A stretch of DNA of 64,000 nt, from assembly GCF_001514285.1 (NCBI RefSeq), contig NZ_KQ949023.1:372001-436000 (forward strand). Direction: 5' to 3'. Position 1 is the stretch's first letter, and each line of letters begins with the position of its first letter. The notes under the pieces were generated by a model. The model was not told the DNA's origin and searched no databases. It saw only the letters and a program-made list of their open reading frames with translations. The translations under genes and the position numbers were made by a program. This DNA is from Streptomyces sp. DSM 15324 (GTDB taxonomy: Bacteria; Actinomycetota; Actinomycetes; Streptomycetales; Streptomycetaceae). This document shows positions 40,859 through 49,996 of this stretch, piece after piece.

Positions 40859-42114
40859 GCGAGGTGCTCCCGGTTGTGTGCGATCAGACGGTCGGTCAGC
40901 TCGTCGGCGTACGCGTGCTGGGCGATCAGGGGGTGGGCGAGGAGCGCCTTGGACACGCGGTCCCGGCCGCCGCGCAGGGCCGCGTCCAGGGCCAGGTCCT
41001 CGTACGCCGTCACGTTGGCCATCAGCCCCGCGTACAGCGGGTCCACGGGGGCCACGGGCAGCGGGGAGGGCCCCTTCCGGCCCACCGCCGCCTGCACCTC
41101 GATCACCGCGTCGTCGGGCAGGAAGGGCAGCGTGCCGTCGTTGCGCGTGTTGACCACCTGGTACGGGTTGCCGGCGCCGGTGAGCAGCGCGGCCGCCAGG
41201 TCCACCGCCGCCTCCGAGTAGTAGGCGCCGCCGCGCCGGGCGAGCAGCTCCGGCTTCTCGTCGAGCGCCGGGTCGCCGTACATCTCCAGCAGCTGCCGTT
41301 CCATGGCCGCCACCTCGGCCGCCCTGGACGGCTTCGTGCGCAGCTCTCGTACGACCTCGTCGTGGGCGTAGTAGTAGCGCAGGTAGTAGGACGGCACCAC
41401 GCCCAGCAGGCGCAGCAGGGGCAGGGGCAGGCGCAGGTCGCCGGCGATCGTGTCGCCGTGGGCGGCCAGGAGCCCCGGCAGGACGTCCTCGCCCTCCGGG
41501 CCGCCCAGGCGTACGCCGGTCTCCCAGGTGAGGTGGTTGAGGCCGACGTGGTCCAGGTGGACGTCCGCCGGTGCGACGTCGAGCAGGGCGGCGAACCTGC
41601 GTTGCAGTCCGATCGCCACGTTGCACAGGCCGACCGCCTTGTGGCCCTCCTGCAGCAGGGCGCGGGTGACGATGCCGACCGGGTTGGTGAAGTCGACGAT
41701 CCATGCGCCGGGGTTGGTCCGGCGGATCCGTTCGGCGATGTCGAGGACCACGGGGACCGTGCGCAGCGCCTTGGCCAGGCCGCCGGCGCCGGTGGTCTCC
41801 TGGCCGACGCAGCCGCACTCCAGGGGCCAGGTCTCGTCCTGTTCGCGGGCCGCCTGGCCGCCGACGCGCAGCTGGAGCAGGACGGCGTCGGCGCCGTCGA
41901 CGGCCGCGTCCAGGTCGGAGGTGGTGACGATCCGGCCGGGGTGGCCCTGCCGGGCGAAGATCCGCCGGGCCAGTCCGCCGACCAGGTCCAGGCGGTCGGC
42001 GGCCGGGTCGACCAGGACCAGCTCCCGCAGCGGCAGCGTGTCGCGCAGCCGGGCGAAGCCGTCGATCAGCTCGGGGGTGTAGGTCGAACCGCCGCCTACC
42101 ACGGTGAGTTTCAT
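40849..42114 (-). CDS. GH4-family 6-phospho-beta-glucosidase-like enzyme
   Basis: A 421-aa NAD- and Mn-dependent glycosidase of family 4, which cleaves by oxidation-elimination. The Rossmann motif is VVGGGSTYTPEL (about 5-16). Metal ligands are the Cys in LCNVAIG (about 170) and the His in GLNHLTW (about 200), with VDFTNPVGI just before. Family members usually act on 6-phospho-glycosides, but an ABC importer delivers unphosphorylated sugar, which is why the sugar kinase gene downstream matters. ATG 42114 follows the permease stop by 5 bp. Substrate unknown. Confidence 0.92.
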   Translation of the reverse strand: MKLTVVGGGSTYTPELIDGFARLRDTLPLRELVLVDPAADRLDLVGGLARRIFARQGHPGRIVTTSDLDAAVDGADAVLLQLRVGGQAAREQDETWPLECGCVGQETTGAGGLAKALRTVPVVLDIAERIRRTNPGAWIVDFTNPVGIVTRALLQEGHKAVGLCNVAIGLQRRFAALLDVAPADVHLDHVGLNHLTWETGVRLGGPEGEDVLPGLLAAHGDTIAGDLRLPLPLLRLLGVVPSYYLRYYYAHDEVVRELRTKPSRAAEVAAMERQLLEMYGDPALDEKPELLARRGGAYYSEAAVDLAAALLTGAGNPYQVVNTRNDGTLPFLPDDAVIEVQAAVGRKGPSPLPVAPVDPLYAGLMANVTAYEDLALDAALRGGRDRVSKALLAHPLIAQHAYADELTDRLIAHNREHLAWA

Positions 42115-42119
42115 CCTTG

Positions 42120-43013
42120 TTAACCCTTCACTCCGGTGAGGGTGACGCCTTCGACGAACGCCTTCTGGGCGAAGAAGAACACGAGGATCACGGGGGCCAT
42201 GACCAGCACGGTGGCCGCCATGGTGAGGTTCCAGTCGGTGTGGTGCGCGCCCTTGAAGGACTCCAGGCCGTAGGAGAGGGTCCAGGCGCCCGGGTTCTCC
42301 GAGGCGTAGATCTGCGGGCCGAAGTAGTCGTTCCAGGCGTTGAAGAACTGGAAGAGGGCGACGGCGGCGATCCCGGGCTTCGCCATCGGCAGGACGACCC
42401 GCAGCAGGGTGCGCAGCTCGCCGCAGCCGTCGACCTTCGCCGAGTCCAGGTATTCGTTCGGGATCGTCATCAGGAACTGGCGCAGCAGGAAGATGGAGAA
42501 CGCGTCGCCGAACGCCAGCGGGATGATCATCGGCCACAGGGTGCCCGAGAGGTCGAGCTGCTTGGCCCAGAACAGGTACATCGGGATGACGACGACCTGC
42601 GGCGGCAGCATCATCATCGAGATCACCAGCATGAGCGCCAGATTGCGCCCCGGGAAGCGGAACTTGGCCAGCGCGTACGCCACCGGGATCGAGGAGACGA
42701 CGGTGAGGACCGTTCCCAGGCCCGCGTAGACCAGGGTGTTCTTCCACCAGGTGAGGAAGCCGGGGGTGTCGAGGACCTTCCGGTAGTTGGCCCACTCCCA
42801 GGTGTGCGGGATCAGGTCGCGGCTGAGCGCCTGGGAGTCGCTCATCAGGGACGTCAGGAGGACGAACACGAAGGGGAGGGTGAAGAAGAGGGCCGCGGCC
42901 ACGCCGAGGGAGTGGATCGCGATCCACTCCAGGAACGCCTTGCGGCGCGCGGTGCGCTCGGCGGGGGTAACGGGGGCCTTCAGCTCCACCGGCCGCTCCA
43001 GTACCTGGGTCAT
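42120..43013 (-). CDS. Sugar ABC transporter permease (MalG-type)
   Basis: A 297-aa membrane protein with six predicted helices. The permease EAA loop reads EYLDSAKVDGCGELRTLLRVVLPMAKPGI, typical of carbohydrate CUT1 transporters. ATG 43013 is 1 bp after the stop of the partner permease; GTG 43022 is a possible alternative start. AGGTGA lies about 5 nt upstream. No ATPase gene is encoded in the operon, so it probably uses the shared MsiK-type ATPase encoded elsewhere in Streptomyces. Confidence 0.92.
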   Translation of the reverse strand: MTQVLERPVELKAPVTPAERTARRKAFLEWIAIHSLGVAAALFFTLPFVFVLLTSLMSDSQALSRDLIPHTWEWANYRKVLDTPGFLTWWKNTLVYAGLGTVLTVVSSIPVAYALAKFRFPGRNLALMLVISMMMLPPQVVVIPMYLFWAKQLDLSGTLWPMIIPLAFGDAFSIFLLRQFLMTIPNEYLDSAKVDGCGELRTLLRVVLPMAKPGIAAVALFQFFNAWNDYFGPQIYASENPGAWTLSYGLESFKGAHHTDWNLTMAATVLVMAPVILVFFFAQKAFVEGVTLTGVKG

Positions 43014-43014
43014 G

Positions 43015-43956
43015 TCAGTCACCTGCCTGGATGAGACCGCCCCGGCGCCGCATCAGCAGCGCGGTGAACGCCGTCGACAGGGCGAACAGGACCAGGGCGA
43101 CGACACAGGCGGAGCCGTAGTCGAAGCGCTGGAAGCCGAGGTTGTAGACGAGCTGGGGGAGGGTCAGCGTGGAGTGCTCGGGGTAGCCGGGCTCGAACAT
43201 GGTGCCCGCGCCCTGGATCACCCCCGAGGCGACCTTTCCGGCGACCAGGGGCTGGGTGTAGTACTGCATGGCTCCGATCACGCCGGTCACGACGGCGAAC
43301 ATGATGATCGGCGAGATGGTGGGCAGGGTGACGAACCGGAACCGCTGCCAGGCCGACGCGCCGTCCAGTTCGGCCGCCTCGTACTGCTCCTTCGGTACGT
43401 CGAGCAGCGCGGCCATGAAGATGACCATCAGGTCGCCGACGCCCCACAGGGCCAGCAGGGTGAGGGCCGGCTTGGACCAGTCCGGGTCGTTGAACCAGCC
43501 CGGGGCCGGGACGCCGATCTTCTCCAGGATCGAGTCGACCGGTCCCGTACCGGGGTTGAGGAGGAAGGCGAAGGCCATGGTGGCCGCCACCGGCGGGGCC
43601 AGGTAGGGCAGGTAGAAGAGGGTGCGGAAGACGCCCGTCCCCGTCTTGATCTTCGTGATCAGCACCCCGATGCCGAGTCCGAACAGGACCCGCAGGGTCA
43701 CCGTGATCACGACCAGCCAGAGGGTGTTGCGCAGGGCGGGCCAGAAGAACGGGTAGGAGTCGAAGACGTAGGTCCAGTTCTTCGTGCCGCTCCAGGTCGG
43801 CGGCTTGAAGCCGTCGTAGTGCATGAACGAGAAGTAGACGGTCGAGATCATCGGGTACGCGAAGAAGACCGCGAAGCCGATCAGCCAGGGCGAGAGGAAG
43901 GCCAGGGTGCGCAGCGCCGACCTGCGACGCTTCACCCGCAAGGTGAGGGCGCTCAT
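43015..43956 (-). CDS. Sugar ABC transporter permease (MalF-type)
   Basis: A 313-aa six-helix permease. The first helix is LRTLAFLSPWLIGFAVFFAYPMIS and the EAA loop is EQYEAAELDGASAWQRFRFVTLPTISPII. It pairs with the downstream permease to form the transmembrane channel of the sugar importer. ATG 43956 follows the binding-protein stop codon by 2 bp. It ends GLIQAGD directly before the next ATG. Confidence 0.93.
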   Translation of the reverse strand: MSALTLRVKRRRSALRTLAFLSPWLIGFAVFFAYPMISTVYFSFMHYDGFKPPTWSGTKNWTYVFDSYPFFWPALRNTLWLVVITVTLRVLFGLGIGVLITKIKTGTGVFRTLFYLPYLAPPVAATMAFAFLLNPGTGPVDSILEKIGVPAPGWFNDPDWSKPALTLLALWGVGDLMVIFMAALLDVPKEQYEAAELDGASAWQRFRFVTLPTISPIIMFAVVTGVIGAMQYYTQPLVAGKVASGVIQGAGTMFEPGYPEHSTLTLPQLVYNLGFQRFDYGSACVVALVLFALSTAFTALLMRRRGGLIQAGD

Positions 43957-43958
43957 CG

Positions 43959-45311
43959 CTACTTCGCCTGCGCGATGTCCGTGTCGATCTGCGCGGCGGC
44001 CTTCTTCAGGCCCGCCGACAGGTCGGTGAGCCTGCCGCTCTCGTAGTCGTAGCCGAGCTGCTGGATGGTGGTCAGGTAGACGCCGCCGTTGACCGAGGCC
44101 GGGGAGGTGGTCGAGTTCGGGTTCGCGGCGATGTCCAGGAACGTCTTGAAGCGCGGGTCGTACGTCAGCGCGGGCGACTTCAGCGCGTCCAGCGTCGAGG
44201 GCACGTTGTGGATGGCGTTGGAGAAGCCCACCACCGCGTCGGTGTCGGTGCTGATGTACTTGACGAACTCCCAGGCCGCGTTCCGCTTGGTGCTGGTGGC
44301 GGCGATACCGGCGATGGTGCCGGTGATGTAGCCCTTGCCGTACTGGTCGGCCTGGTCGTCCGGGACGGGCAGCGGGGCCACGCCGATCTCGAAGTCCGGC
44401 TTGGTGGCGAGCGCCATGCCGAGACGCCACTCGCCGTCCAGCTGCATGGCCACCTGGCCGGTCTGGAAGGGGTGCTTGGGGCCCCACTCGTCACCGAGTC
44501 CGGAGCGGAACTTCTCCAGCTTCGTGAAGCCGCCGAGGTCGTCGACGAGCTTCTTCTGGAGCCGGAGGGCGTCGGCGACGGCCGGGTCGGTCGCGATCGT
44601 CGACGTGCCGGACTTGTCGAAGTAGGTCGGCGAGAACTGGCCCAGGTAGTGCTCGGTCGTGGTCTCCCAGCCGTGGTAGTCCGGCATGAAGCCGAGCTGC
44701 TGGTACGTGTCGCCCTGGGGGATCGTCAGCTTCTTGGCGTCGGCCGCGAACTCGGACCAGGTCTTCGGCGGGCTGCCGATGCCGGCCTTCCCGAACGCGG
44801 TCTTGTTGTAGTAGAGGCCGTAGGCGTCACCCAGCAGCGGCACCGCGCAGCGGTCGAGCTGGTACTGGGTGTACTCGTTCATCGCCTTCGGGAAGGTGGT
44901 GTTCGGGTCGATGCCCGCCTTTTTGAACAGAGGGTTGAGGTCGATCAAAGCGCCGGAGGAGCAGAACTTTCCGACGTTGTTGGTGGTGAACGACGAGATC
45001 ACGTCGGGCGCCTTGCTGCCGCCCGCGCGCAGGGCCTGGTTGATCTTGTCGTCGGTCATGTTGCCGACGACGTTCACATGGATGGTGGGGTGCGCCTTCT
45101 CGAAGCCGGCGACCAGCGCCTTCACGGCCTTGACCTCGTTCGGCGCGCTCCAGGCGTGCCAGAAGGTGATGGTCTGCTCCTTGGACGCGTCGTCGCTCGC
45201 GCCGGAGGACGAGGCCTGGCCGGTACAGGCGGTGGTGCCGAGCAGCAGAGCCGTCGAGGCGGTCAGGGCGAAAGCCGCCTTTCGGGCGGCTGAGGGGATG
45301 CGTGCAGACAT
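43959..45311 (-). CDS. Sugar-binding lipoprotein of a CUT1 ABC transporter
   Basis: A 450-aa lipoprotein. The signal peptide ends at lipobox GTTAC (C29 is the lipid-bearing residue). The mature protein has the family 1 solute-binding fold: TITFWHAWSAPNEVKAVKALVAGFEKAHP, then VPLLGDAYGLYYNKTAF, and DGEWRLGMAL. It captures an oligosaccharide for the two permeases encoded next. Specificity cannot be read from sequence; the operon's GH4 and GlcNAc-kinase-like genes suggest a beta-linked sugar. Upstream is the ROK regulator gene, 79 bp away. Confidence 0.94.
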   Translation of the reverse strand: MSARIPSAARKAAFALTASTALLLGTTACTGQASSSGASDDASKEQTITFWHAWSAPNEVKAVKALVAGFEKAHPTIHVNVVGNMTDDKINQALRAGGSKAPDVISSFTTNNVGKFCSSGALIDLNPLFKKAGIDPNTTFPKAMNEYTQYQLDRCAVPLLGDAYGLYYNKTAFGKAGIGSPPKTWSEFAADAKKLTIPQGDTYQQLGFMPDYHGWETTTEHYLGQFSPTYFDKSGTSTIATDPAVADALRLQKKLVDDLGGFTKLEKFRSGLGDEWGPKHPFQTGQVAMQLDGEWRLGMALATKPDFEIGVAPLPVPDDQADQYGKGYITGTIAGIAATSTKRNAAWEFVKYISTDTDAVVGFSNAIHNVPSTLDALKSPALTYDPRFKTFLDIAANPNSTTSPASVNGGVYLTTIQQLGYDYESGRLTDLSAGLKKAAAQIDTDIAQAK

Positions 45312-45390
45312 GACGGGACCTCCCGGGGGCAGGGCAGGGTGAGGTGATCTGCGAAGAGGGGTGAGAAAGAGGGTGTGCGGGGCGTCGTCG

Positions 45391-46602
45391 CTAGCGCGAG
45401 GTGTCGAAGACCTCGTCGCGGGTGGCCGCCAGCGCGCTCTCCAGCGCGCCGCGCAGCACGGGCCGTTCGGTGACGTCGCCCAGGACCAGCTGCGGCCGGG
45501 ACGCGGCCAGTTCCTCCAGTTCGGCCTGGACGAGGGCGCGCAGCACCTCGCCGCCGGCGGTCAGGGAGGCGCCGCTGAGGACGACGAGTTCGGGGTCGAG
45601 GACGGAGACGAGCGAGGCGAGACCGGTCGCGAGCCGGGTGGCGTACGTCTGGAGCAGCAGCCGGTTCAGGACGGTGTCCTCGGCCGCGGCGCGGTGCAGG
45701 AGTGCGGCGGCGACCTCGGCGTAGGGGCCGTCGGGGATGCCGGTCATGCCGAGTTCGCGGGCGAGCCGGGGGATGGCCTGGGAGCCGGCCAGTTCCTGGT
45801 AGCCGCCGCTGTTGGCCTTGGTGACGTGCCGGACCAGGGGTGCTCCCGGAACCGGCAGGAAACCCACCTCTCCCGCGCCGCCGGTCCAGCCGCGGTGCAG
45901 CCGGCCGCCGAGGACGAGGGCGGCGCCCAGTCCGCCCTCGTTCCAGACGAGGACGAAGTCGTCGTGTCCGCGGGCCGCCCCGAGGCGTTGTTCGGCGACG
46001 GCGACGAGGTTGACGTCGTTCCCGTACTCGACCGGCATCGGCAGCGCTGCGGCGAGTTCGTCGAGCAGCGTCGGCGCGTGCCAGCCGGGCAGGTGGGAGG
46101 CGTAGCGCAGCCGGCCCGTGGTGGGGTCGAAGGCGCCGGGGGTGGCGACGACGAGCCGCCGTACGTCGTCCCGGGTCAGCGCCGCGGCCTTCACGGCGCC
46201 GTCGAGGGCCTCGGTGACCTGGCGTACGACGGTCCCGGCGGTCCTTCTGCCGGGAGTGGGCACCTCGTACGTGCCCACGGTCCGGCCGGTGACGTCGGCG
46301 ACGGCGGCGAGGACGCGTTCGGGGGTGACGTCCAGGCCGGCGGCGTAGGCGGCGGCCGGGTTGACCTCGTAGAGCTGGGCGTTGGGGCCGGGTCGTCCCT
46401 CGGTGGTGCCGGTGGCGAGGACCAGGCCCGCCGCCTCCAGGCGGGCGAGCAGCTGGGAGGCGGTCGGCTTGGACAGGCCGGTGAGCTTGCCGATGCGGGT
46501 GCGGGACAGGGGGCCGTGCGCGAGGAGGAGATCGAGGGCGGCGCGGTCGTTCATGGCGCGCAGGACGCGCGGGGTGCCCGGCGTACCGGCGGTTCCTGCC
46601 AT
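45391..46602 (-). CDS. ROK-family transcriptional repressor
   Basis: A 403-aa regulator with N-terminal winged helix (about 20-75: SRTRIGKLTGLSKPTASQLLARLEAAGLV) and a ROK sugar-binding domain (about 85-400) with the NEGGLGAALVLGGRLHRGWTGGAGEVGFLP stretch. The usual zinc-binding GHxxxxxxGxxCxCGxxGC motif of ROK kinases is not seen. ATG 46602 sits about 11 nt after an AGG; GTG 46614 is also possible but lies too close to its ribosome binding site. It likely represses the sugar operon, and its own gene, through the palindrome at 46677-46691. The inducer is unknown. Confidence 0.9.
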   Translation of the reverse strand: MAGTAGTPGTPRVLRAMNDRAALDLLLAHGPLSRTRIGKLTGLSKPTASQLLARLEAAGLVLATGTTEGRPGPNAQLYEVNPAAAYAAGLDVTPERVLAAVADVTGRTVGTYEVPTPGRRTAGTVVRQVTEALDGAVKAAALTRDDVRRLVVATPGAFDPTTGRLRYASHLPGWHAPTLLDELAAALPMPVEYGNDVNLVAVAEQRLGAARGHDDFVLVWNEGGLGAALVLGGRLHRGWTGGAGEVGFLPVPGAPLVRHVTKANSGGYQELAGSQAIPRLARELGMTGIPDGPYAEVAAALLHRAAAEDTVLNRLLLQTYATRLATGLASLVSVLDPELVVLSGASLTAGGEVLRALVQAELEELAASRPQLVLGDVTERPVLRGALESALAATRDEVFDTSR

Positions 46603-46676
46603 GGGGATCGACACCTGCCTTTCTGGACGCCCAGCTTTTCAGTGACGCGGGAGGCACGTCCACTTCCCGCCACTGT

Positions 46677-46691
46677 TAGGAAAGTTTCCTA
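46677..46691. promoter_or_regulatory. Palindromic operator upstream of the ROK gene
   Basis: TAGGAAA-G-TTTCCTA is a perfect 7-1-7 inverted repeat, 75 bp upstream of the ROK start. On the minus strand it overlaps TAGGAAA, a plausible -10. TAGGAAA-type palindromes are typical ROK operators in actinobacteria, so autoregulation is likely. No copy was found in the 79-bp gap before the binding-protein gene. Confidence 0.65.
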
Positions 46692-46748
46692 TCGATGGAA
46701 GGGAAGGTAAGCCCGGCACGAAGGGGGCGTCAAGGCAGGAAAGCGCAA

Positions 46749-46787
46749 ACCGCCCCCGGGGCAACGCAGTCGTTACCCGGGGGCGGT
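46749..46787 (-). terminator. Strong hairpin terminator of the secreted-protein gene
   Basis: A perfect 12-bp stem, accgcccccggg (46749-46760) with cccgggggcggt (46776-46787), has a 15-nt loop. It is 30 bp downstream of the minus-strand stop codon. A short T-containing run (TTTGC) follows. Confidence 0.75.
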
Positions 46788-46817
46788 GCGGTGGTGCGGG
46801 TGGTGCCGGTGCCGTGC

Positions 46818-47651
46818 CTACTTCACGTCGACGTAGTCGGCGGCGGCCGTCCTGGCCGCGGTGGTGGCCGTGCCGGCGAAGGCGAAGCGGTAGTAACCGT
46901 CCTTGCCCGCCTTCACGGTGGTGGACAGGGCGCCACCCGTGCCGGAGGTGATCGTCCTGACCGTGCTGTAGGAGCTCGCGCCCTTGGCCTTGAACTGGAG
47001 GGTCACCTTCTGGCCGCGGTAGCCGCTGTAGACGCCCTTCTTCCAGTCGGCGCGGGTCAGCTTGCCCTTGACGGTGAGGGTCCGGCCCTTCTCGACGGGC
47101 TCGGGGGTCGCGTCGACGGTGAGCTTCGCGGCGTGCTGGATCGTGGCGGTCGCGGAATTGGCCCACACGTCGTAGCCGAACTCCAGGCTGATGTGCCCGT
47201 CGGAGTCGTCGACGTCGGAGGCGCTGTGGCCGTAGAAGCCGGCGGTCTTCCAGGTGCCGGCGTCGGCGGCCTCGTAGAGGGTGTCCCACGGGTCGATGAC
47301 CAGGGTCTCGGTGCAGGACGCGGTCACGGTGGTGGCGGTGGTCGCGGTCGTGGTGCAGGTCGGCGCGGTGTCCGGCTCGATCGAGCTGTCCTGCTCGGCC
47401 AGGGGGCCGCGGTACAGCATGACGCCCGCGAAGTTCTTCTTGTAGTCGAGGGTCAGGTCGGCCGGACGGGTCAGCGTGTACGTGACCGGCACCTTCACCT
47501 TCGCCGTGGTGCCCACGACGATCTTCTTGCCGTGGTTGACCTTGACACCGGCGAACGTCAGCGCCGGCGAGTCCGCCTGTGCGGCCGGTGCGGCCAGAAC
47601 CCCCAGGGCCAGGGCACCGGTCAGGGCGGTGCCTATGGCGAGCTTCCTCAT
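46818..47651 (-). CDS. Secreted protein of unknown function
   Basis: A 277-aa exported protein with a signal peptide (about 1-27, ending AAQAD). The body is beta-rich with two Ig-like segments; the second contains RTLTVKGKLTRADWKKGVYSGYRGQKVTLQFK, resembling bacterial calcium-independent carbohydrate/cell-surface Ig-like domains. It has only two cysteines (TCTTTATT and SCTE) that could form a disulphide. There is no anchor. ATG 47651 has GGGGA 6 nt upstream; a four-residue extension is possible. It is transcribed alone, ending in a strong terminator. Confidence 0.85.
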   Translation of the reverse strand: MRKLAIGTALTGALALGVLAAPAAQADSPALTFAGVKVNHGKKIVVGTTAKVKVPVTYTLTRPADLTLDYKKNFAGVMLYRGPLAEQDSSIEPDTAPTCTTTATTATTVTASCTETLVIDPWDTLYEAADAGTWKTAGFYGHSASDVDDSDGHISLEFGYDVWANSATATIQHAAKLTVDATPEPVEKGRTLTVKGKLTRADWKKGVYSGYRGQKVTLQFKAKGASSYSTVRTITSGTGGALSTTVKAGKDGYYRFAFAGTATTAARTAAADYVDVK

Positions 47652-47768
47652 GTATCCCCACATTCGAGCGGACCCCTGGGCGTTGCGCTCCAGAACAAGG
47701 GCCCGGTGTCTGAGTGACGATATGGGGTGATGTGACGCGGTGGACAGGCGGGGCGCCTGTGAAGATCC

Positions 47769-48395
47769 TCAGACGTCGGCGGCGAGGAAGGGGGCCGTCT
47801 CCAGGGTCGGGTAGGGCGCCGGGAGGGGGAGCGGATCGCCGAGGTCGACCTTGGTGTCGGTGGCGTAGTAGGCCTCGGTGGGGTCGTCGGAGGGGAGGAC
47901 CGGGTCGGTGTGGCAGTGGGCGGTATTGGTGTGGCGGTCGATGAGGACGTAGACCGGGATGCCGGCGGCGGCGTAGGTGCGGAGCTTGGGACCGGTGTCG
48001 GTCTCGTGGTTGGTGGAGGTGACTTCGCCGACGAGCGCGATCATGTCGATGGGGTACCAGCCCTTGTGGGCCTTGCGGTAGGACTCGTCGAGTTCGGTCG
48101 GCCTGCGGCGACGGACGTAGAAGTCCGGGATGAGCAGAGCCATCGTCCTGCCGTCCTTGTGGGCTGCGCGGTAGCCGTTGCCCATGCCCACCAGACGGAA
48201 TCCGGCTGAGCGGAACTGGAAGCTCAGTTCGAACGCGCCGTCGTTGTGGTTGTCGTTCGGCGTCGGCGGCACGATGGCCATCCCCTCGACGTACTCGGGT
48301 CGAATCGGCATGGGGGCCGCCTCTTCGATCGCGCTCAACAGGTCGATGGGGTCCATGTGCGTCATGACCGTCTCCCTGATGGGGTCGGCGCTCAT
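47769..48395 (-). CDS. Uma2-family (DUF820) putative endonuclease-like protein
   Basis: A 208-aa protein of the Uma2/DUF820 family, a restriction-endonuclease-like fold expanded in cyanobacteria and Streptomyces. The segments LIPDFYVRRRRPTELDESYRK and IALVGEVTSTNHETDTGPKLRTYAAAGIPVYVLID give the PD-(D/E)xK-like core: D in PDFYV, E in GEVTS, and K in GPKL. No biological role is established for most members. It starts at ATG 48395, which may have other in-frame ATGs at residues 11 and 14. It is not next to a toxin or transposase. Confidence 0.88.
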   Translation of the reverse strand: MSADPIRETVMTHMDPIDLLSAIEEAAPMPIRPEYVEGMAIVPPTPNDNHNDGAFELSFQFRSAGFRLVGMGNGYRAAHKDGRTMALLIPDFYVRRRRPTELDESYRKAHKGWYPIDMIALVGEVTSTNHETDTGPKLRTYAAAGIPVYVLIDRHTNTAHCHTDPVLPSDDPTEAYYATDTKVDLGDPLPLPAPYPTLETAPFLAADV

Positions 48396-48564
48396 CCGTG
48401 GTTCTCCTCGTCGCGCTGTTGCCAGGCTAAGCCCGCGCCGGGTGCCCCGGCAGAACGATGGGGCACCCAGCGACCGGTCGGCGCCGCATGCCCCTGCCGT
48501 TCACTCGAACGAGCGTGCAGAAACCGTTCCCCCGCTTCCGCGCCCTCCTTCGCCCTCCTTCGCC

Positions 48565-49674
48565 CTACTTCGGAGAGGGCGTCACCGCCCGCTGCGGAGC
48601 GATCGGCGAGGCGGCCGCGACCTGCGGCGAGTCCGCGTTGGAGAAGACCGACGGGGCCGCGACGGCCGCCGTCGTGTCGACCGGGTCCTCCTCGGCGGGA
48701 GCCGTCGCGCCGCCGACGATCCGGATGTCCGCCGCGTCGAACGCACGCTTGACGCGCCAGCGCAGCTCGCGCTCCACCGACAGCGCCTTGCCCGGCATGG
48801 TCTTCGCCGAGACCCGGACGACCATCGAGTCCAGCAGCACGCTGTCCAGGCCCAGCACCTCGATCGGGCTCCACAGCAGCTCGTTCCAGGGCTCTTCCTT
48901 GCTCATCTTCTCGGCGACCTCGTCCAGCGTGGCCTTCACCCGGTCGAGGTCCTCCGACGTCTTCACGGTGACGTCGACACCGGCCGTCGCCCAGCCCTGG
49001 GAGAGGTTGCCGATCCGCTTGACCTCGCCGTTGCGGACGTACCAGATCTCGCCGTTGGCGCCGCGCAGCTTGGTCACCCGCAGACCGACCTCGATGACCT
49101 CGCCGGTGGCGACGCCCGCGTCGATCTGGTCGCCGACGCCGTACTGGTCCTCCAGGATCATGAAGACGCCGGAGAGGAAGTCCGTGACCAGGTTGCGGGC
49201 GCCGAAACCGATCGCCACACCCGCGACACCGGCCGAGGCCAGCAGCGGGGCGAGGTTGATCTCGAAGGCGGACAGCGCCATCAGCGCCGCCGTGCCGAGG
49301 ATCAGGAAGCTCGCCACCGAGCGCAGCACGGACCCGATCGCCTGCGACCGCTGGCGCCGCCGCTCGGCGTTGACCAGCAGGCCCCCCAGCGTGGGGGAGC
49401 CCTCGGCGGCCGACTCGACCGTACGGTTCATCCGGTCGATGAGCTTGGTGATCGCCCGCAGCACGAACTTTCTCAGCACCGCCGCGATCACCAGGATCAG
49501 CAGCACGCGCAGACCGATGGCGAGCCAGGTCTGCCAGTTCTGCTCGACCCAGCTGGCCGCGTTCGTCGCGCTCTCCTGTGCGTCCTGGAGCGACGGCACC
49601 GTCACGGTCGGCGACTCCGAGGGGGTCGGCGAGGGCGAGGGGCCGGCGGCCAGTAGGACGGCGGGCAAGGACAC
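48565..49674 (-). CDS. MscS-family mechanosensitive channel
   Basis: A 369-aa small-conductance-type channel that releases solutes on membrane tension. Hydrophobic helices lie near 46-68, 112-133 and 139-165; the third is the pore helix with ASAGVAGVAIGFGARNLVTDFLSGVFMILED. The cytoplasmic beta domain follows (EVIEVGLRVTKLRG; IGNLSQGW), and the last ~45 residues are a disordered Ala/Pro tail. The N-terminus has a Pro/Ser-rich stretch of about 20 residues. GTG 49674 has GGAGG 8 nt upstream. Short repeats (cgccctcctt) lie just downstream of the stop. Confidence 0.92.
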   Translation of the reverse strand: MSLPAVLLAAGPSPSPTPSESPTVTVPSLQDAQESATNAASWVEQNWQTWLAIGLRVLLILVIAAVLRKFVLRAITKLIDRMNRTVESAAEGSPTLGGLLVNAERRRQRSQAIGSVLRSVASFLILGTAALMALSAFEINLAPLLASAGVAGVAIGFGARNLVTDFLSGVFMILEDQYGVGDQIDAGVATGEVIEVGLRVTKLRGANGEIWYVRNGEVKRIGNLSQGWATAGVDVTVKTSEDLDRVKATLDEVAEKMSKEEPWNELLWSPIEVLGLDSVLLDSMVVRVSAKTMPGKALSVERELRWRVKRAFDAADIRIVGGATAPAEEDPVDTTAAVAAPSVFSNADSPQVAAASPIAPQRAVTPSPK

Positions 49675-49996
49675 GGCAGGTACCTCCAGGTGCAGCGGTC
49701 CGCCTCCGGTGCGATGGTCAGGTCGTCAAGGTCGTACAGGTCACGAAAGGATCACCGGACGGGCAGAACCACCACACTAACGGGGCATTGTGTGTGGGTC
49801 CGTCCGATGCGGCAAGGAGAGACAGTGCTCACCTGCGCTTGAACAGGCCATGATCCGGGGGATGTATCCGGGTGTGGTCGAAAACACTCCCAGCCCGTTA
49901 CCGGGACATGGTGGCGCGTCCGCCAGGCCAGAGGAGAGACTGACTGCAGATCGTCCCGGCGCAAGCCACGCGCCGCCGACGCCCAAGGAGGCATCC
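49675..49996. promoter_or_regulatory. Divergent promoter region of mscS-like and HNH genes
   Basis: This 322-bp gap has no credible gene. A TTGAAC (49839-49844) with GATGTAT about 17-18 nt later is a possible plus-strand promoter. TTAGTGT on the minus strand near 49780 could be a mscS -10. Both are weak. AAGGAGG at 49985-49991 is the strong ribosome binding site of the HNH gene. Confidence 0.35.

Noticed and set aside
47769..48395. Uma2-family protein as a mobile-element nuclease
   Set aside because: No inverted repeats, direct duplications or transposase lie nearby.
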